Below are positions 43,996 through 53,102 of a stretch of 64,000 nucleotides of DNA, piece by piece. The notes under the pieces are model-generated. The model did no database searches, was not told the DNA's origin, and saw only the letters and a program-made list of their open reading frames with translations. Position numbers and translations under genes: made by a program. Position 1 is the stretch's first letter. Each line of letters starts with the position of its first letter. This stretch comes from Mesorhizobium sp. B2-4-3 (GTDB lineage: Bacteria; Pseudomonadota; Alphaproteobacteria; Rhizobiales; Rhizobiaceae), in contig NZ_VFVL01000027.1 of assembly GCF_006442815.1 (NCBI RefSeq), positions 24,622-88,621 of the forward strand, written 5' to 3'.

Positions 43996-44841
43996 TTGAG
44001 CGGACGCACCACAATCGACGGGTTGCCGCCGCTGCGCGAGGTGATCGAGCGGCACGGCCTGCAGGCCAAGAAGGCGCTCGGACAGAATTTTCTGCTCGAC
44101 CTCAACCTGACAGGCAAGATCGCGCGTGCGGCCGGCGATCTCGGCGAGGCGACAGTGATCGAGGTCGGCCCGGGCCCGGGCGGACTGACGCGGGCACTGC
44201 TCTTCAACGGCGCGCGGCGCGTGATCGCCATCGAGCGCGACGAGCGCTGCCTCGAAGCGCTGGCGGAGGTTTCCAACCATTATCCCGGCCGGCTCGAGGT
44301 CATTCCCGGCGATGCGCTGAAGACGGATTTTGCCGCGCTTGCCGGCGCGGCGAACGGCGCGCCTGTGAAGATCGTCGCCAACCTTCCCTACAATATCGGC
44401 ACGGAGCTTCTGATCCGCTGGCTGACGGTGGCCGACTGGCCGCCCTTCTACCAATCGATGACGCTGATGTTCCAGCGCGAGGTGGCGGAGCGCATCACCG
44501 CGGCTCCTGGCAGCGACGCTTATGGCCGGCTCGGCGTGCTTGCCGGCTGGCGCACCGAGGCGAGGATCGCCTTCGACGTGCCGCCGCAAGCGTTCACGCC
44601 GCCGCCGAAGGTCACCTCATCGGTGGTGCATCTGGCGCCTCGCCTATCTCCTCTGCCCGTGGACGCCAGAAAGTTGGGCCGCGTCACCGAGGCCGCCTTC
44701 GGCCAGCGCCGCAAGATGCTCAGGCAAAGCGTGAAGAGCCTGGGCGGCGAAGCGCTCCTCACCCGCGCCGGCATCGACCCGACGCGGCGGGCCGAGACGC
44801 TGAGCGTCGAGGAGTTCGTGAGGTTGACGAACGCCGTGTAG
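43996..44841 (+). CDS. rsmA: 16S rRNA dimethyladenosine transferase
   Basis: 281 residues. KKALGQNFLLDLN (~26), VIEVGPGPGGLTRALL (SAM motif I, ~55), VKIVANLPYNIGTELL (NLPY catalytic motif, ~125) and the C-terminal FGQRRKMLRQSVKSL. KsgA/RsmA dimethylates A1518/A1519 of 16S rRNA. TTG 43996 is the start: TGAGG lies 5 bases upstream and no ATG/GTG fits before the conserved region. Confidence 0.95.
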   Translation: MSGRTTIDGLPPLREVIERHGLQAKKALGQNFLLDLNLTGKIARAAGDLGEATVIEVGPGPGGLTRALLFNGARRVIAIERDERCLEALAEVSNHYPGRLEVIPGDALKTDFAALAGAANGAPVKIVANLPYNIGTELLIRWLTVADWPPFYQSMTLMFQREVAERITAAPGSDAYGRLGVLAGWRTEARIAFDVPPQAFTPPPKVTSSVVHLAPRLSPLPVDARKLGRVTEAAFGQRRKMLRQSVKSLGGEALLTRAGIDPTRRAETLSVEEFVRLTNAV

Positions 44842-44847
44842 GTCTCT

Positions 44848-44890
44848 TCTCCCCGTTTACGAGGAGAAGATGCCGGCAGGCAGATGAGGG
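44848..44890. repeat. Second-type mosaic module, inverted
   Basis: CTTCTCCCCG...GAGGAGAAG followed by GCCGGCAGGCAGATGAGGGG. Inverse relative of 34386-34440; sits just after rsmA. Confidence 0.7.
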
Positions 44891-45022
44891 GCGGCGCGAA
44901 CCTGCAAAGGATGATTCTTACCCCTATCCGGCCCTTTGGGCCACCTTCTCACCGTCGGCGGAAGGAAGTTGCGCTGGCAACCGTCATTCAAACGCATTAC
45001 ATTCATGGCAAAGGAGATGGCC

Positions 45023-45331
45023 ATGCCAACGAACGCACTTGTCCAGACGCGTATCGACGCCGATATCCGGGATCGGGCTTCCGCGGTGCTCGAAAGCATG
45101 GGACTCACGGTTTCGGATGCGGTGCGGATACTTCTTACCCGAACCGCCAACGAGGGCGCGTTGCCCATCGATCTGCTCGCAAACAGTGAGGCTTACGATG
45201 TGTGGTTTCGCGCCAAGGTGCGCGAGGCTCTGGACGACACCCGAGCCGACATTCCTGGCGAACAAGTCGAGGCGCATTTTGCCGAAAGACGCGCTGCAGC
45301 GCGTCGCAAGGTCAATGAGCCTAAATCTTGA
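45023..45331 (+). CDS. RelB/DinJ-type antitoxin
   Basis: 102 residues. Ribbon-helix-helix-like N-terminus LVQTRIDADIRDRASAVLESMGLTVSDAVRILLTRTA (~6-42) as in RelB/DinJ antitoxins; C-terminal half basic and Ala-rich (toxin-wrapping tail). AAGGAG six bases before ATG 45023 selects it over two upstream ATGs. Its stop overlaps the toxin start (TTGA). Ahead of the rightward pair and convergent with gmk. Confidence 0.88.
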   Translation: MPTNALVQTRIDADIRDRASAVLESMGLTVSDAVRILLTRTANEGALPIDLLANSEAYDVWFRAKVREALDDTRADIPGEQVEAHFAERRAAARRKVNEPKS

Positions 45332-45621
45332 AGATCGTATGGTCGGCATTCGCACTTTCGGATCGCGATGGGATATTCACGCATATCGAGGCTGACAACC
45401 CTGCCGCCGCGGTCGCGATCGATGAGCGGATTGTCGCCGCGATAGGCCGTCTCCGTGACTTTCCCGAGAGCGGCCGCACCGGCAGGCTTTCACGAACACG
45501 AGAGCTTGTCATCGTCGGCACGCCATATGTCGCGGCCTATCAGATAGCTGAGAGCAGGATTCGAATACTGCGTGTGCTTCACGGAGCACAGCGCTGGCCG
45601 GACGATCTTGCAGACAGCTGA
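45328..45621 (+). CDS. RelE/ParE-superfamily toxin
   Basis: 97 residues. WSAFALSDRDGIFTHIEADNPAAAVAIDERIVAAIGRL, then FPESGRTGRLSRTRELVI and PYVAAYQIAESRIRILRVLHGAQRWP. The last segment is the C-terminal core of ParE/RelE toxins. Start TTG 45328 overlaps the antitoxin stop. Ribosome-dependent RNase or gyrase poison cannot be told apart by reading. Confidence 0.88.
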   Translation: MKIVWSAFALSDRDGIFTHIEADNPAAAVAIDERIVAAIGRLRDFPESGRTGRLSRTRELVIVGTPYVAAYQIAESRIRILRVLHGAQRWPDDLADS

Positions 45622-45649
45622 CGCTATTTATCCTGCTTGTCCGGCCAGC

Positions 45650-46324
<675 letters not shown>

Positions 46325-46328
46325 CCCG

Positions 46329-47219
46329 TCACTCCAGATTCTGGACCTGTTCGCGAAACTGGTCGACCACAGCCTTGAGCTCCAGCCCGATCGCGGTGAC
46401 CGCGGCGGCGTTCGACTTCGAGCACAACGTATTCGATTCGCGGTTGAATTCCTGCGCGAGAAAATCGAGCTTGCGGCCAACGGCGCCGCCGCTTTTGAGC
46501 AGCGCCCGCGCCGAAGCGACATGTGTCTTCAGCCGGTCGATCTCCTCGCGGATGTCGGCCTTGGTGGCGAGGAAGGCCGCTTCCTGGTGCAGCCGGACGG
46601 CATCGAGATTGGCCGAGGCATCCATCAACAGACGCATCTGCTCGGCGATGCGCGCGCGGATCGCGGCGGGTTCGCGCGAGGGGTCGGCCTCCGCCTTCAG
46701 CGTCAGCGTCTCGATGGTGTCGACATGGCCGGCAAGCAGCGCGCCAAGTGCCGCGCCCTCACTGAGGCGCGCCTGTTCAAGGCCGGCGAGCGCCGCCTCG
46801 AGCGCCGACAGGATCATGGCATCGAGGGTAGCCCGCTCCTCCTCGGTCTCCACGGCCTCAGGGATGTCGAGCACTCCGCGCAGGGAAAGCAGGCCGTCCG
46901 CGGTGGCGGGCTCGGCGCCGAACTGCTCCTGCAAACGCTTGGCCAGCCCCGCCAGATCCTTGAGGAACGCCTCGTTGACCACCGGCTGGACTTGCCTGGC
47001 GGCGGCGCGGCCGACGGTCAACGTCGCCTGGAAGTTGCCGCGCGCAAAGCGCTTCTGAACCGTCTGCCGGACCGCCGTCTCCAGCCGGTCGAAACCCTGC
47101 GGCAACCTCAGCCTCACCTCGGCGCTCTTGCCGTTCACCGATTTCACCTCCCAGGCCACCGAGGTGCCATCACTTTCGGCGGCGGACCGCGCAAAACCGG
47201 TCATGCTTTGCAGGCTCAT
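46329..47219 (-). CDS. YicC/YloC-family endoribonuclease
   Basis: 296 residues. The canonical MSLQSMTGFARSAAE start, SVNGKSAEVRLRLP (~35), and the closing LDFLAQEFNRESNTLCSKSNAAAVTAIGLELKAVVDQFREQVQNLE, the best-conserved part of the family. YicC proteins are linked to RNA decay and to stationary-phase survival. ATG 47219 matches the family start; the frame upstream is unrelated. Confidence 0.93.
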   Translation of the reverse strand: MSLQSMTGFARSAAESDGTSVAWEVKSVNGKSAEVRLRLPQGFDRLETAVRQTVQKRFARGNFQATLTVGRAAARQVQPVVNEAFLKDLAGLAKRLQEQFGAEPATADGLLSLRGVLDIPEAVETEEERATLDAMILSALEAALAGLEQARLSEGAALGALLAGHVDTIETLTLKAEADPSREPAAIRARIAEQMRLLMDASANLDAVRLHQEAAFLATKADIREEIDRLKTHVASARALLKSGGAVGRKLDFLAQEFNRESNTLCSKSNAAAVTAIGLELKAVVDQFREQVQNLE

Positions 47220-47355
47220 TGCCCTGTCGTCCCCCTGTCGCAGCCAAGGCATGGGTGGCCCAACGCTACGCGCCCCAAACATCGCCGGACGATCGGCCGG
47301 CGCCCCCCTCAAAACATGAATACGGCCTCGCGTCAAAGGACGCGTGCTTCCGTCT

Positions 47356-47402
47356 GATGCAAGTCGTTTTCCCAAAACCGCTGCGCACTTTTGGGCGACA
47401 TG
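47356..47402. repeat. Palindrome, CACTTTT-core family (copy 5)
   Basis: Arms TGCAAGTCG and CGACATGCA, inner CCCAAAA / TTTTGGG, core ACCGCTGCGCACTTTT. Located in the mltG-yicC gap. Confidence 0.85.
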
Positions 47403-47410
47403 CAGTGCGC

Positions 47411-48685
47411 CTATTGCGCGTCGCCGCCGCCGGCGTCGCCGTTCTCGCCGCTGCCGCCATTGGCACTGGCATCGCCGCTGTCGGCGCCGCCATCGGGAGC
47501 GGCCGGCGCCGTCGTCTGGCCGGAAGCCTTGGCGGCGGCGTCCGCCTGCTTCTTCTGCAGCGTCCGGTAGCGGGCAACGTTCTGGTTATGCTCTTCCAGC
47601 GTCGCCGCGAAGACATGGCCGCCATTGCCGTCGGCGACGAAATAGAGGTCGTCGGTCTTCGACGGATTGGCGACCGCTTCGAGCGCCGCGCGGCCCGGAT
47701 TGGCGATCGGCGTCGGCGGCAGCCCCTTGATCATGTAGGTGTTGTAGGGCGTCTGCTTGTCGAGGTCCGACTGGTAGATCGGCCGGTCCGCCGGCTTTCC
47801 CTTGCCGCCGAAGAGGCCGTAGATGATGGTCGGGTCGGACTGCAGCCGCATGCCCTTGGCTAGGCGGTTGAGGAACACCGCGGCGACGCGCGAGCGCTCG
47901 TCGCTCCTGCCCGTCTCCTTCTCGACGATCGAGGCGAGCGTGACGAAGTCGTCGATGTTGGCGATCGGCAGGTCGGGCGCGCGGTGCGACCAGACGTCGT
48001 CGACCAGCTTCTTCTGGTCGGCGATCAGCTTATCGACCATCTGCTGCCTTGTGGCGCCGCGGGTGAAGCGCAGCGTGTCGGTGGCGATGCTGCCCTCCGG
48101 CGGCAAGGCCGGCGGCATATCGCCAGTCAGCGCCGCCTGATCGGCGACGCGCTGCAGCGCCTGCTCGACCGTCAGCCCTTCGGGAATGGTGAGCGAGTAC
48201 ATGACCGACTTGCCGCTCTTGAAGAGGTCCATGATGTCGCGCATCGAGGCGCGCGGCTTGATGGCGTATTCGCCAGCCTTCAGCGCCGATTCATTGCCCG
48301 TGGCGCGTACGCCCAGCCGGAAGACGCGGGCATCGCTGATCAGGTTGCGGCGTTCCAGCTGGTCGGCGATCTCCTGCACGCCGGTGCTCGGCTTGATCAG
48401 GAAGGTGTCGCCATTGGCGGATGGGCCGGGCTCGACGAAAGCCTGCATGCCGAAATAGAGCGCGACACCCGAGGCGAGCACGACCAGGATGACCATGGAG
48501 AGGAAGAAATTGAGGAAGACGACGACCTGGCTGCGCGAGGCGCGCGAGCGCTTCGACGGCGGCGGCGTGCCGGCTTCCGGGCGCAACGCCTCGGCCGCGG
48601 TCTTCGGCATGATCGGCCCCTTTGTGCCTTGCCGTCCGAAATCCCCGTCGCCGCCCGGATTTGTGCTCCCAGGATTTGTGCTCAT
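47411..48685 (-). CDS. mltG: Endolytic murein transglycosylase MltG
   Basis: 424 residues. A cytoplasmic basic N-terminus with Pro-rich stretch, one membrane helix (VFLNFFLSMVILVVLASGVALYFG, ~65-88), a LysM-like part, and the YceG domain with the catalytic Glu in LASIVEKETGRSDERSRVAAVFLNRLAKGM (~260-290). It terminates glycan strands during peptidoglycan synthesis. The C-terminal 40 residues are Gly/Ala/Asp-rich and unlike the family. ATG 48685 chosen. Confidence 0.93.
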   Translation of the reverse strand: MSTNPGSTNPGGDGDFGRQGTKGPIMPKTAAEALRPEAGTPPPSKRSRASRSQVVVFLNFFLSMVILVVLASGVALYFGMQAFVEPGPSANGDTFLIKPSTGVQEIADQLERRNLISDARVFRLGVRATGNESALKAGEYAIKPRASMRDIMDLFKSGKSVMYSLTIPEGLTVEQALQRVADQAALTGDMPPALPPEGSIATDTLRFTRGATRQQMVDKLIADQKKLVDDVWSHRAPDLPIANIDDFVTLASIVEKETGRSDERSRVAAVFLNRLAKGMRLQSDPTIIYGLFGGKGKPADRPIYQSDLDKQTPYNTYMIKGLPPTPIANPGRAALEAVANPSKTDDLYFVADGNGGHVFAATLEEHNQNVARYRTLQKKQADAAAKASGQTTAPAAPDGGADSGDASANGGSGENGDAGGGDAQ

Positions 48686-48795
48686 GGCGCGCCCTACCGT
48701 CTGATCTTGCAACGAATCCCCTGACTACAAGCTAGGGGAGAATTTGGCAAAAATGACGGCAGATGGCGGGACTGCCGGCTGGTTGTCGGTTTCTG

Positions 48796-48841
48796 AGCAA
48801 TCCCGAGAGGGAAAGCGCTGAGCACTCTTCCCGGGATTGCT
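48796..48841. repeat. Palindrome, CACTTTT-core family (copy 6, diverged)
   Basis: Arms AGCAATCCCG and CGGGATTGCT around AGAGGGAAAGCGCTGAGCACTC. Between mltG and fabF. Confidence 0.75.
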
Positions 48842-48853
48842 CCGATTGGCCTT

Positions 48854-50116
48854 TCAGCCATTGTAACGCTGGAACACGAGCGAGGCGTTGGTGCCGCCGA
48901 AGCCGAAGGAATTCGACAGCGCGACGTCGATCTGGCGCTGGCGCGGCTTGTTCGGCACGAGATCGATCGCCGTCTCGCGTTCCGGATTGTCGAGATTGAT
49001 GGTCGCCGGCGCGATGTTGTCGCGGATGGCGAGGATCGAGAAGATCGCTTCCGCGGCACCCGCGGCGCCCAGCAGATGGCCGATCGACGACTTGGTCGAC
49101 GACATCGAGATCTTCGAGGCGGCATTGCCGACCAGCCGCTCAACCGCGCCGAGCTCGATCGTGTCGGCCATGGTCGAGGTGCCGTGCGCGTTGATGTAGT
49201 CGACGTCGGCCGGCGAAAGTTTCGCCCGGTTCAGCGCCGCCGTCATGCAGCGGAAGGCGCCATCGCCGTCTTCGGCCGGCGCGGTGATATGGTGGGCGTC
49301 GCCGGTCAGGCCATAGCCGGTGACCTCGGCATAAATCTTGGCACCGCGCGCCTTGGCATGCTCCAGCTCTTCCAGGACGACGACGCCCGCGCCCTCGCCC
49401 ATGACGAAGCCGTCGCGGTCGCGATCATAGGGACGCGAAGCTGTCTCGGGGCTGTCGTTGCGCTCGGTGGAGAGCGCCCGGCAGGCGGCGAAGCCGGCAA
49501 TCGACAGCCGGGTGACCGGCGCCTCGGCGCCGCCGGCCAGCATCACATCGGCATCGCCCCACATGATCAGCCGGGCGGCGTCGCCAATGGCGTGCGCGCC
49601 GGTCGAGCAGGCGGTGACCACCGCATGGTTCGGGCCTTTCAGGCCGTGGCGGATGGAGACCTGGCCCGAGACCAGATTGATGATCTGTCCGGGGATGAAG
49701 AAGGGGCTGATGCGGCGCGGGCCGCGTTCCTTGAGGATCATCGCGTTCTCGGCGATGCCGTCGATGCCGCCGATGCCGGAGCCGATCAGAACGCCGGTGG
49801 CGCACTGGTCCTCATGTGTCTGAGGCTTCCAGCCGGAATCGGCCAGCGCCTCGTCGGCGGCCGCGATGCCGTAGAGAATGAACTCGCCGATCTTGCGCAG
49901 TTCCTTCGGCTCGAGCACGGCCTCCGGATTGAAGGTGCCATTCGAGCCGTCGCCGCGCGGGATGATGTGGGCGATCTTGCAGGCAAGATCGTCCACCTCG
50001 AATTCGGTGACGCGGCGGCAGGCGCTGCGGCCGGAGAGCAATTCCCGCCAGCTATGCTCGACGCCCATGCCAAACGGCGAAAGCAAGCCAAGGCCCGTGA
50101 CGACGACACGCCTCAT
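48854..50116 (-). CDS. fabF: 3-oxoacyl-ACP synthase II
   Basis: 420 residues. Condensing-enzyme triad: Cys in AVVTACSTGAHAIGDA (~165), His in NAHGTSTMADTIELGA (~310) and His in SSTKSSIGHLLGAAGAAE (~345). Starts MRRVVVTGLGLLSPFGMG. Elongates acyl-ACP in fatty acid synthesis. 34 bases after acpP. Confidence 0.96.
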   Translation of the reverse strand: MRRVVVTGLGLLSPFGMGVEHSWRELLSGRSACRRVTEFEVDDLACKIAHIIPRGDGSNGTFNPEAVLEPKELRKIGEFILYGIAAADEALADSGWKPQTHEDQCATGVLIGSGIGGIDGIAENAMILKERGPRRISPFFIPGQIINLVSGQVSIRHGLKGPNHAVVTACSTGAHAIGDAARLIMWGDADVMLAGGAEAPVTRLSIAGFAACRALSTERNDSPETASRPYDRDRDGFVMGEGAGVVVLEELEHAKARGAKIYAEVTGYGLTGDAHHITAPAEDGDGAFRCMTAALNRAKLSPADVDYINAHGTSTMADTIELGAVERLVGNAASKISMSSTKSSIGHLLGAAGAAEAIFSILAIRDNIAPATINLDNPERETAIDLVPNKPRQRQIDVALSNSFGFGGTNASLVFQRYNG

Positions 50117-50150
50117 CGCAGGTCCTCCCCGGTAATGCCTGCGAAAGAAA

Positions 50151-50387
50151 TCAGGCCGAGGCCTTGTCGATATACTTCACGGCGTCGCCGACGGTCAGGA
50201 TTGTCTCGGCCGCATCGTCAGGAATCTCGACGCCGAACTCTTCTTCGAACGCCATGACGAGTTCGACCGTGTCGAGGCTGTCCGCGCCCAGATCGTCGAT
50301 GAAGCTCGCCTGTTCCGTCACCTTGTCGGCGTCGACGCCGAGATGCTCGATGACGATCTTCTTGACGCGCTCTGCGGTGTCACTCAT
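50151..50387 (-). CDS. acpP: Acyl carrier protein
   Basis: 78 residues. MSDTAERVKKIVIEHLGVDADKV ... DDLGADSLDTVELVMAFEEEFGVEIPDD, with Ser in DSL as the phosphopantetheine site. Housekeeping ACP between fabG and fabF. Confidence 0.97.
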   Translation of the reverse strand: MSDTAERVKKIVIEHLGVDADKVTEQASFIDDLGADSLDTVELVMAFEEEFGVEIPDDAAETILTVGDAVKYIDKASA

Positions 50388-50585
50388 TTGGGGCAATCCT
50401 CGTCTTAGGTTGTCTATCTTCGTTAGCGGGCGGAATGCCGCTAATCAAGCTGAAAGATGGTCTTGCGGGCAACGCAACGCCACAGGACCGGTTTTTGCCC
50501 GAACCGCCGGGTTGCGGGCCGCATTACACGAAAAATGATGGGCGTCCAAGCCGAAATGGCTGTTTTCACAGGCACCCATCCTGCC

Positions 50586-51323
50586 TCAGATCATTGCCAT
50601 GCCGCCGTTGACGTGAATGGTCTGGCCGGTGACATAGGCCGCCTCGTTGGAGGCGAGATAAGCGACGGCGGACGCCACTTCAACGCTGGTGCCCATGCGC
50701 CGGGTCGGGATCGCGGCCATGATCGTCTCTTTCTGCTTGTCGTTGAGCTTGTCTGTCATGGCCGATTCGATGAAGCCCGGGGCGACGCAGTTGACGGTGA
50801 TGTTGCGGGTGGCGATTTCCTGCGCCAGCGACTTGGAAAAGCCGATCATGCCGGCCTTGGAGGCGCAGTAATTGGTCTGCCCGGGATTGCCGGTGACGCC
50901 GACCACCGAGGTGATGTTGATGATGCGGCCATGGCGGCGGCGCATCATCGGATGGGTCAGCTCGCGGGTCAGCCGGAACACGGCGGTGAGGTTGACCTCG
51001 ATCACCGAATCCCAGTCGGCGTCCGACATGCGCACGAACAGGCCGTCCTTGGTGATGCCGGCATTATTGACCAGGATATCGACGCCTTCGAGGTCGGCTT
51101 CAGCCTTCTGGCCGAGCGCCTTGACCGCGTCGCGGTTGGTCAGGTCCGCCGGAAACAGTTTTACGCGGTCGCCCAATTCGCCCGCCAAGGCTTCCAGCTT
51201 CTCCACACGGGTGCCGTGCAGGCCGACGATCGCGCCCTGGCTGTGCAGCACCCTGGCGATCGCTTCGCCGATGCCCCCCGTTGCGCCGGTGACAAGCGCC
51301 TTGCGGCCGGTCAATTCGAACAT
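50586..51323 (-). CDS. fabG: 3-oxoacyl-ACP reductase
   Basis: 245 residues of SDR. TGATGGIGEAIARVLH, NNAGITKDGLFVRM, INITSVVGVTGNPGQTNYCASKAGMIGFSK (catalytic Tyr/Lys) and NCVAPGFIESAMTDKL. NADPH-dependent reduction in fatty acid elongation. 38 bases downstream of the toxin gene, which interrupts the fabD-fabG continuity. Confidence 0.95.
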   Translation of the reverse strand: MFELTGRKALVTGATGGIGEAIARVLHSQGAIVGLHGTRVEKLEALAGELGDRVKLFPADLTNRDAVKALGQKAEADLEGVDILVNNAGITKDGLFVRMSDADWDSVIEVNLTAVFRLTRELTHPMMRRRHGRIINITSVVGVTGNPGQTNYCASKAGMIGFSKSLAQEIATRNITVNCVAPGFIESAMTDKLNDKQKETIMAAIPTRRMGTSVEVASAVAYLASNEAAYVTGQTIHVNGGMAMI

Positions 51324-51361
51324 TGTTGTTCCCTTTCAAGTCGGACAGGTCAGATGCCAGG

Positions 51362-51628
51362 CTATCTGTAGACGTCGCCTCGATGGCCAATCGCTACGAC
51401 AAGAATGACGAGCCGCGCGTCTTGCACATCGCAGATGATCCGGCAGTCCCCAACTCGGTACCTCCAGAATGTCGCCAACGGGCCCTTGAGTGGTTTGCCT
51501 ACCTCACGAGGATTATCGAGTTCGGCAAGTCGGTTTTCAATGAAGTCGCGGATGCGGCTACGTGTGTGAGGGTCTAGTTTTTCGACAAACTTGCGGGCCG
51601 AACGAGCATATTCAAGCGTCCAGGCCAC
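51362..51628 (-). CDS. RelE-superfamily toxin in the fab operon
   Basis: 88 residues. MAWTLEYARSARKFVEKLDPHTRSRIRDFIENRLAEL, GKPLKGPLATFWRYRVGDCRIICDVQDARLVILVVAIGHRGDVY: the RelE/YafQ layout with the conserved RYRVGDYR-type strand and GHR terminal core. Its start overlaps the antitoxin by 17 bases, in the order antitoxin then toxin. It lies between fabD and fabG on the same strand. Confidence 0.93.
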   Translation of the reverse strand: MAWTLEYARSARKFVEKLDPHTRSRIRDFIENRLAELDNPREVGKPLKGPLATFWRYRVGDCRIICDVQDARLVILVVAIGHRGDVYR

Positions 51629-51833
51629 GCCAGAAATCCTCGCTCTTCACGACATCTTCCTCGCCTCGCCTGATCCGCTCAAGAACCTCGGCGGCGAGAT
51701 AGTAGTCCTCCACGTCTTCGAGCCCACGTTCGATGAGCTCGCGCAAATAGTAGGCTTTGCTGCGGCCGGTCTTGGCGGCGAGAAACTCCAAACGTTCTTC
51801 GATTTCAGGCGCAAGGCGGACGGATGTCGGCAT
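51612..51833 (-). CDS. RelB-type antitoxin in the fab operon
   Basis: 73 residues. MPTSVRLAPEIEERLEFLAAKTGRSKAYYLRELIERGLEDVEDYYLAAEVLERIRRGEEDVVKSEDFW: ribbon-helix-helix N-terminus followed by the acidic toxin-binding tail. A perfect 16-base dyad (TGAATACATGTATTCA) stands 12 bases before its start, the expected place for the autorepressor site. Confidence 0.93.
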   Translation of the reverse strand: MPTSVRLAPEIEERLEFLAAKTGRSKAYYLRELIERGLEDVEDYYLAAEVLERIRRGEEDVVKSEDFWRGLDA

Positions 51834-51844
51834 GGGAACCCCGG

Positions 51845-51865
51845 TGAATACATGTATTCATGTAT
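51845..51865. promoter_or_regulatory. Antitoxin operator candidate
   Basis: TGAATACATGTATTCA (51845-51860) is a perfect dyad, and ATACATG-TATT-CATGTAT (51848-51865) gives a second overlapping one. Directly upstream of the antitoxin start; much A/T-richer than the flanks, so it may also hold the -10 of a local promoter that could read into fabG. Confidence 0.75.
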
Positions 51866-51902
51866 CGCCATTGCAACAAAAATTCAAGAGAAGAGGACGA
51901 CT

Positions 51903-52844
51903 TCACCCCAGCGCCGCCAGCGCCGCCTCGACTTCCGCCGCCGTGCCGATGGCGCCGGTGGCGATGTCGCGGTCGATGCGGCGCGCCAGACCCGACAGCA
52001 CCTTGCCTGCGCCGACTTCATAGAGGCTCGCGACGCCGTTGGCGCCAAACCATTCCACTGTCTCTCGCCAGCGCACGCGGGCGACCACCTGCTCGACCAG
52101 GCGGCGGGCGATCTCGTCCGGGTCGCTGGTCGGGGTTACGGTGACGTTCGAGACAATCGGAACCGCCGGCGCAGATTTCGTGACACCGGCCAGCGCCTCG
52201 CGCATGATGTCGGCGGCCGGCGTCATCAGCGCCGAATGAAAGGGGGCGGAAACCTGCAGCATCAACGCCCGCTTGGCGCCCTTTTCGGTGCACAACTTCG
52301 CCGCCAGCTCGACCGCCGGTCTGGCGCCGGAGATCACCAGCTGGCCACCGCCATTGTCGTTGGCGATCTGACAGACCGAGCCTTTGGCCGCTTCCGCGCA
52401 TGCGGCTTCGACATCGGCCTGCTCCAGCCCGATGATCGCGGCCATGGCGCCCTCGCCGGCCGGCACCGCCGCCTGCATGGCGTTGCCGCGCGTGCGCAGC
52501 AACTTCGCCGCGTCGCCGACCGAAACGAAGCCGGCCGCCGCAAGCGCGGAATATTCGCCGAGCGAATGACCGGCGACATAGGCCACGCTATCCTTCAGCG
52601 AGAAGCCGCGCGCTTCAAGTGCCCGCATCGCCGCCAGCGAAACAGCCATCAAGGCCGGCTGCGCGTTGGCGGTCAGCGTCAGCGTCTCTTCAGGGCCTTC
52701 CCAGATCAGTTTCGACAGTTTTTCGCCGAGCGCGGCGTCCACTTCCTCGAAGACGCGGCGCGCTTCGGGGAAGGCATCGGCGAGATCCTTGCCCATGCCG
52801 GCGGCCTGGCTGCCCTGTCCCGGAAAGGTGAATGCGACGGCCAT
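51903..52844 (-). CDS. fabD: Malonyl-CoA:ACP transacylase
   Basis: 313 residues. FPGQGSQAAGMGKDLADAF start, QPALMAVSLAAMRAL, and the catalytic GHSLGEYSALAAAGFVS near 95. Loads malonyl onto ACP. Separated from fabG by the toxin-antitoxin pair; otherwise the usual fabD-fabG-acpP-fabF order is preserved. Confidence 0.95.
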   Translation of the reverse strand: MAVAFTFPGQGSQAAGMGKDLADAFPEARRVFEEVDAALGEKLSKLIWEGPEETLTLTANAQPALMAVSLAAMRALEARGFSLKDSVAYVAGHSLGEYSALAAAGFVSVGDAAKLLRTRGNAMQAAVPAGEGAMAAIIGLEQADVEAACAEAAKGSVCQIANDNGGGQLVISGARPAVELAAKLCTEKGAKRALMLQVSAPFHSALMTPAADIMREALAGVTKSAPAVPIVSNVTVTPTSDPDEIARRLVEQVVARVRWRETVEWFGANGVASLYEVGAGKVLSGLARRIDRDIATGAIGTAAEVEAALAALG

Positions 52845-53102
52845 TTTGGGTCTCTCCAGAGGCTGGTTTTTCTTGCCTCTGGCGCAAGGCGCACAGCCAA
52901 GTCAAGCCCGCGGGCGCCTCTTCAGCCAGCATTTCAGCCGGAAAAACCTGGCTGACTCCCTGTTCCGAAAGGTTTTTTGGCGATCACACCTGATGAAAAC
53001 CGCTCACGTTTAGTTTGCTGGCTCTTCTTATTTCCGCCACAGGCGCTAGCTTTGCGTGACATTTCGATGACAGTGGCGTGACGCGTGTGGAAGACGCGTG
53101 AC

